A stretch of DNA of 64,000 nt from Brevibacterium yomogidense (GTDB taxonomy: Bacteria > Actinomycetota > Actinomycetes > Actinomycetales > Brevibacteriaceae): positions 1 through 64,000 of the forward strand of contig NZ_FWFF01000019.1 in assembly GCF_900163715.1 (NCBI RefSeq), given 5' to 3'. The first letter of the stretch is position 1. Every line of letters starts with the position of its first letter. The position numbers and the translations under genes were made by a program. Positions 60,763 through 64,000 of the stretch are shown here, one piece after another. The notes below the pieces were generated by a model, which was not told the DNA's origin, made no database searches, and saw only the letters and a program-made list of their open reading frames with translations.

Positions 60763-62337
60763 ATGGAAGCCACTGTCCTCTTCGTCCATGCCCATCCCGA
60801 TGACGAATCGATCGCGACCGGGGGGACGCTAGCCCACCTGGTGCGCGCGGGCGCCCGGGTCGTCGTCCTCACGGCGACCCGGGGCGAGGGCGGCGAGGTG
60901 ATCGGCGAGCAGCTCGCCCACCTCGCCGGCGACAGGCAGGGCCTGGCCGCTCATCGCGAAGGCGAGCTCGCCGCCGCGATGCGGGCCGTCGGGGTCACGG
61001 ACCATCGCTTCCTCGGCAGCACCGATCCCGAGGCGCGGGCCGGCTTCCCGGCCCGCCGCTTCGAGGATTCCGGCATGGTCTGGGGCGAGGACGGGCACGC
61101 CCACGCCCCGGCCACCATGCCGGACGCGGCACTCTGCGCCGCGGACCCGGACGACGTGGCCCGCCGGATCGCCGCCGTCGTCGTGGAGCTGGATCCCCAC
61201 CTCGTGATCACCTACGGCGCGGACGGCGGCTACGGCCACCCCGACCATCGCCGCTGCCACGACGCGAGCGTGAAGGCCCTGCGGCTGGGCGGCGAGGAGC
61301 GATCCGTGCGGACCCGCCTGCTCACGCTCGCGAACCCGCCCGAGGCCGTCGCCCGCACCTTCGATGCGCAGGCGCCCGGCTTCGACCTGACCGGTTTCGC
61401 ACCCGCCGAGGCCCCCTCCACCATCGCGGACGACGTCCCCGTCGCCGTGGCCCAGGACGTCGAGGACGACCTGGGCGCCAAAGCGATGGCGATGGCCGCG
61501 CACGCCACCCAGGTCACCGTCGCGGGCGAGTTCTTCGCACTGTCGAACGGGATCGGCCAGCGGATCGGGACGACCGAATACTTCGCGCTGTCCGACTTCG
61601 GCCGCAGCGCGGATGCACCCGCACGCGCCCTGCCGGACGGCACCGTCGAGGATGTGCTCCTCCTGGCTCCCGAACGGCCCGCCGGTCACTCCGGATCGGG
61701 CATGGCCGTCGGGGGACCTGCCGGTGAGGACGGCGGCTACGGCTGGGGGAGCGCGGCAGCGGCCTCGGGTGCGGCGGCCGCAGGAGTCGGGACGGCTGCA
61801 GGGGCCGGGACAGTCGCGGCAGCGGCCGATGCCGGATCTGCGGGAGTCGGGACGGCCTCGGCGGGGGCATCCGGTGCCCCCGTGCAGGGGGAGAGGCGGC
61901 GGGATCGTCGGCGCAGCGCGGACGCGAGCTGGCCCGCGACGCTGGGCGGCTGCCTCCACGCGCTGATCGTGGGACTCGTCGTCGGCGTCCTGGGATCCTT
62001 CCAGCACCTCAACGCGTTCGTCGTCACGATCGCGGGCGCACCCGTCATCGTGCCGTGGGGGCTGGCGCTCGCGCTGCTGCTCACGATCCTCGCGCTGTGG
62101 CACGTGTCCGCGCTCTATCGCAGCACGATCGTCACGGTGGTGCTCGCCGCGGTCGTCTCCGCACTCGCGTTCGCCTTCGCCCAGCCGCAGCTGTGGCCCG
62201 GTGAGGACCTCATCGTGACCGGATCGCTGCGATCCCTCGTGTGGCTGTTCGCGCCGATGGTGCTGGCGGCCGTCATCGTGTTCCTGGTCCCGTCGCGGGC
62301 GGCGCAGAAGGCGGAGCAGAAGACGTCGCAGTCATAA
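60763..62337 (+). CDS. mshB: MshB-like PIG-L deacetylase fused to a membrane domain
   Basis: A 524-residue protein. Residues 1 to about 300 are a PIG-L zinc deacetylase: VHAHPDDES (His11, Asp14), TRGEGGEVIGEQLA and YGHPDHRRCHDAS carry the metal ligands and match mycothiol-pathway MshB. This is followed by an Ala/Gly/Val/Thr-repeat linker (about 330-370) and then four hydrophobic helices resembling the small membrane protein usually encoded next to mshB in actinobacteria. The gene follows typA by 19 bp with GAGGAGA between, so they are probably co-transcribed. MshB frees the amine of GlcNAc-inositol for mycothiol synthesis; a homologous Mca-like role is the alternative. Confidence 0.85.
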   Translation: MEATVLFVHAHPDDESIATGGTLAHLVRAGARVVVLTATRGEGGEVIGEQLAHLAGDRQGLAAHREGELAAAMRAVGVTDHRFLGSTDPEARAGFPARRFEDSGMVWGEDGHAHAPATMPDAALCAADPDDVARRIAAVVVELDPHLVITYGADGGYGHPDHRRCHDASVKALRLGGEERSVRTRLLTLANPPEAVARTFDAQAPGFDLTGFAPAEAPSTIADDVPVAVAQDVEDDLGAKAMAMAAHATQVTVAGEFFALSNGIGQRIGTTEYFALSDFGRSADAPARALPDGTVEDVLLLAPERPAGHSGSGMAVGGPAGEDGGYGWGSAAAASGAAAAGVGTAAGAGTVAAAADAGSAGVGTASAGASGAPVQGERRRDRRRSADASWPATLGGCLHALIVGLVVGVLGSFQHLNAFVVTIAGAPVIVPWGLALALLLTILALWHVSALYRSTIVTVVLAAVVSALAFAFAQPQLWPGEDLIVTGSLRSLVWLFAPMVLAAVIVFLVPSRAAQKAEQKTSQS

Positions 62338-62466
62338 CCTTCGCGTTGCATTGTGGGTGCGGACTGTGGTCGGGAGCCGGTGGTGTCCGTAGCCTGTAGT
62401 ACATTTCCTCGTGATCCTGGACGGACCTGATTCCGTCGTACCACCGGGAAGGGCTGGGTGCGTCGT

Positions 62467-64000
62467 ATGGCAGAAGTGAGCACGAAGGACCGGAAGAAGC
62501 CGTGGACACTCATCATCGTGTCCGCGGTCGTCTTCGTGCTCGCAGCGGCCTACGTCGTGGTCGCCGCGATCCAGTCCACATCGACCCCGTCCGGGGCGAC
62601 CTCGATGGGGGTCGACATCGGCGGGATGTCCCGTGAGGATGCCGCGGCGACACTGACCGATGGCGTCGGGGATCGGCTCGCGGAGCCCGTCGGCGTGGTC
62701 GCCGGGGAATCGACCGCGGAGTTCGACCCGGAGGACGCCGGACTGGGCGTCGACATCGAGGCGACGGTCGATTCGGCCGTCGGCTTCTCCCTGGACCCCC
62801 GTGTCATGTGGCACCGGGCGTTCGGCGAGGAGGACATCGATCCGGTCCTCACGATCGAGGATGCGGCACTCGCCCCCATCGTCGAGGAGACCGCGGCGGA
62901 TCTGTCGCAGAAGCCCGTCGACGCGCAGCTCGGATACGACGAAGACGGTGCCGCCGTCGTGACGGAGGGCGAGAACGGCACCGTCGTGGAAGCCAGCGTG
63001 CTGCGGTCCGCGATCGAGGACCAGTGGCTGCGCAGCGACGACGGCGTGATCGTCGATCCTGCGGACAAGGAGCCGCGCATCACGACCGATGACGCGAAGC
63101 AGGTGCGCACCGACCTCGCGGAGCCCGCGGTGTCGGACGACGTCACCGTGAGCGCTGAGGAGCCGGAGGGCGATACCCACGACCTCACGGTGTCCCCGGA
63201 GACGATCGCTCAGACGCTCACATTCGACGGTGAGGACGGCACTCTGCGGCCGGTCTTCGACGGTGAGGCCCTGCGTGAGGCGGTCTTCGACGAGAACCCG
63301 GACGTGGGGGCCTCCCCGAAGGACGCGAGCTTCGAGGTGGACGGTGATGACCTGACGGTCGTCCCCGCGGAATCCGGGCTGAGCGTCGATGAGGAGGAGT
63401 TCGTCGACGTCATCACCACGGCGATGACGGAGGAGACGGCTGAGGACCGCACGGGCTCGATCGACATGGAGGAGGTCGAACCGGAGTTCACGACCGAGGA
63501 TGCGGAGGACGCGGACTTCTCCGACACGGTGTCGGACTTCTCCACGTCGTACTCGTCGGAGCCTGCGAGGGACACGAACCTGCGGGTCTCCACAGAGGCG
63601 GTGAGCGGCACCGTGGTGCTGCCGGGAGAGCAGTTCTCCCTCAACGAGACACTGGGGCAGCGCACCGCCGCGAACGGGTACGAGCAGGCGGGCGTCATCT
63701 CCGAGGGGCAGATGACGAAGGACTTCGGCGGTGGGATCTCACAGGTGTCGACCACCCTGTTCAACGCGGCGTTCTTCGCGGGCTTCGACCTCGATGAGCA
63801 TCAGGCGCACTCCCGGTACATCGACCGCTACCCGGAGGGTCGGGAGACGACGCTCGACTGGTCCTCGATCGACCTGAAGTTCACCAATAACTCGGACACT
63901 CCGGTGATCCTCGACATGGGCCTGTCCGACGGCGAGGTCCACGCCCGCGTGCTCGGCGAGAAGACGGTGGATGTCGAAGCAGATGCCTCCGGACGCTTCG
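62467..64000 (+). CDS. VanW family protein (cut by the window end)
   Basis: The frame runs open from 62467 to the end of the window (at least 511 residues). A short cytoplasmic start and one N-terminal membrane helix (TLIIVSAVVFVLAAAYVVVA) precede two YoaR-type putative peptidoglycan-binding repeats (GVDIGGMSREDA is the first). The VanW domain follows (VVLPGEQFSLNETLGQRT, DFGGGISQVSTTLFNAAFFAG, HSRYIDRYPEGRETT). It is an extracytoplasmic wall-associated protein; VanW itself has no fixed activity. GTG at 62476 is an alternative start. Confidence 0.9.
   Translation, partial: MAEVSTKDRKKPWTLIIVSAVVFVLAAAYVVVAAIQSTSTPSGATSMGVDIGGMSREDAAATLTDGVGDRLAEPVGVVAGESTAEFDPEDAGLGVDIEATVDSAVGFSLDPRVMWHRAFGEEDIDPVLTIEDAALAPIVEETAADLSQKPVDAQLGYDEDGAAVVTEGENGTVVEASVLRSAIEDQWLRSDDGVIVDPADKEPRITTDDAKQVRTDLAEPAVSDDVTVSAEEPEGDTHDLTVSPETIAQTLTFDGEDGTLRPVFDGEALREAVFDENPDVGASPKDASFEVDGDDLTVVPAESGLSVDEEEFVDVITTAMTEETAEDRTGSIDMEEVEPEFTTEDAEDADFSDTVSDFSTSYSSEPARDTNLRVSTEAVSGTVVLPGEQFSLNETLGQRTAANGYEQAGVISEGQMTKDFGGGISQVSTTLFNAAFFAGFDLDEHQAHSRYIDRYPEGRETTLDWSSIDLKFTNNSDTPVILDMGLSDGEVHARVLGEKTVDVEADASGRF

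Overview
The window is high-G+C DNA with densely packed genes on both strands. The gene content points to an actinobacterium, probably of the order Micrococcales: a mycothiol-type (MshB) deacetylase, monomeric NADP-isocitrate dehydrogenase, LPxTG sortase signals, PspC/LapA/PH-domain membrane proteins and a YoaR/VanW-type protein. The genus cannot be fixed from sequence alone. No rRNA, tRNA, CRISPR array, transposase or integrase was recognised.

Layout. 0-3.3 kb: PspC protein, MFS sugar porter and a serine hydrolase preceded by two chained seven-codon mini-ORFs. 3.3-10.1 kb: an energy-coupling-factor (ECF) transporter (T, double ATPase, S-like) with a tandem HAD hydrolase, divergent from a LacI-family regulator; three identical 12-bp palindromes lie between them. 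10.1-12.1 kb: alcohol dehydrogenase and an FMN-binding protein. 12.4-18.2 kb: a minus-strand run of HMA metallochaperone, CPG-type P1B ATPase, cupin, quinone-oxidoreductase-like and luciferase-like enzymes, divergent from a Crp/Fnr regulator, with an FNR-like box between. 18.2-19.3 kb: a LuxR fragment and an LPxTG fragment joined through their lost 5' halves, then a SnoaL-like gene. 19.35-27.95 kb: a genomic island (YtcJ-type amidohydrolase, peptide-type ABC transporter, PucR-type regulator) bounded by 43-bp perfect direct repeats, inserted at the 3' end of an Smr-domain gene; no integrase is visible. 28.3-38.2 kb: anchored 5'-nucleotidase, lipid kinase, Fic gene interrupted by an amber codon, AAA-type ATPase, flavin monooxygenase, membrane protein and AbiEi/DUF559-like protein. 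38.5-49.6 kb: LapA, ZIP transporter, FAD dehydrogenase, icd, tdk, alpha/beta hydrolase, SLC13 transporter and old yellow enzyme. 49.7-52 kb: a pair of Gdx-type SMR exporters behind a guanidine-III riboswitch, a metallo-beta-lactamase-fold protein and a PH-domain protein. 52.2-64 kb: peptide ABC operon, typA, an MshB-like deacetylase fused to a membrane domain, and a VanW protein cut by the window end.

Two genome-level themes stand out. First, degenerate short tandem arrays occur throughout. Those inside genes have periods of 15 or 18 bp and expand linkers in frame in a regulator, a lipid kinase, an ATPase and transporters. Those between genes have other periods (13, 14, 17, 20 and 25 bp). Second, a 46-bp hairpin element occurs three times. 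Each copy is flanked on the same side by a tandem array and points toward a downstream gene.
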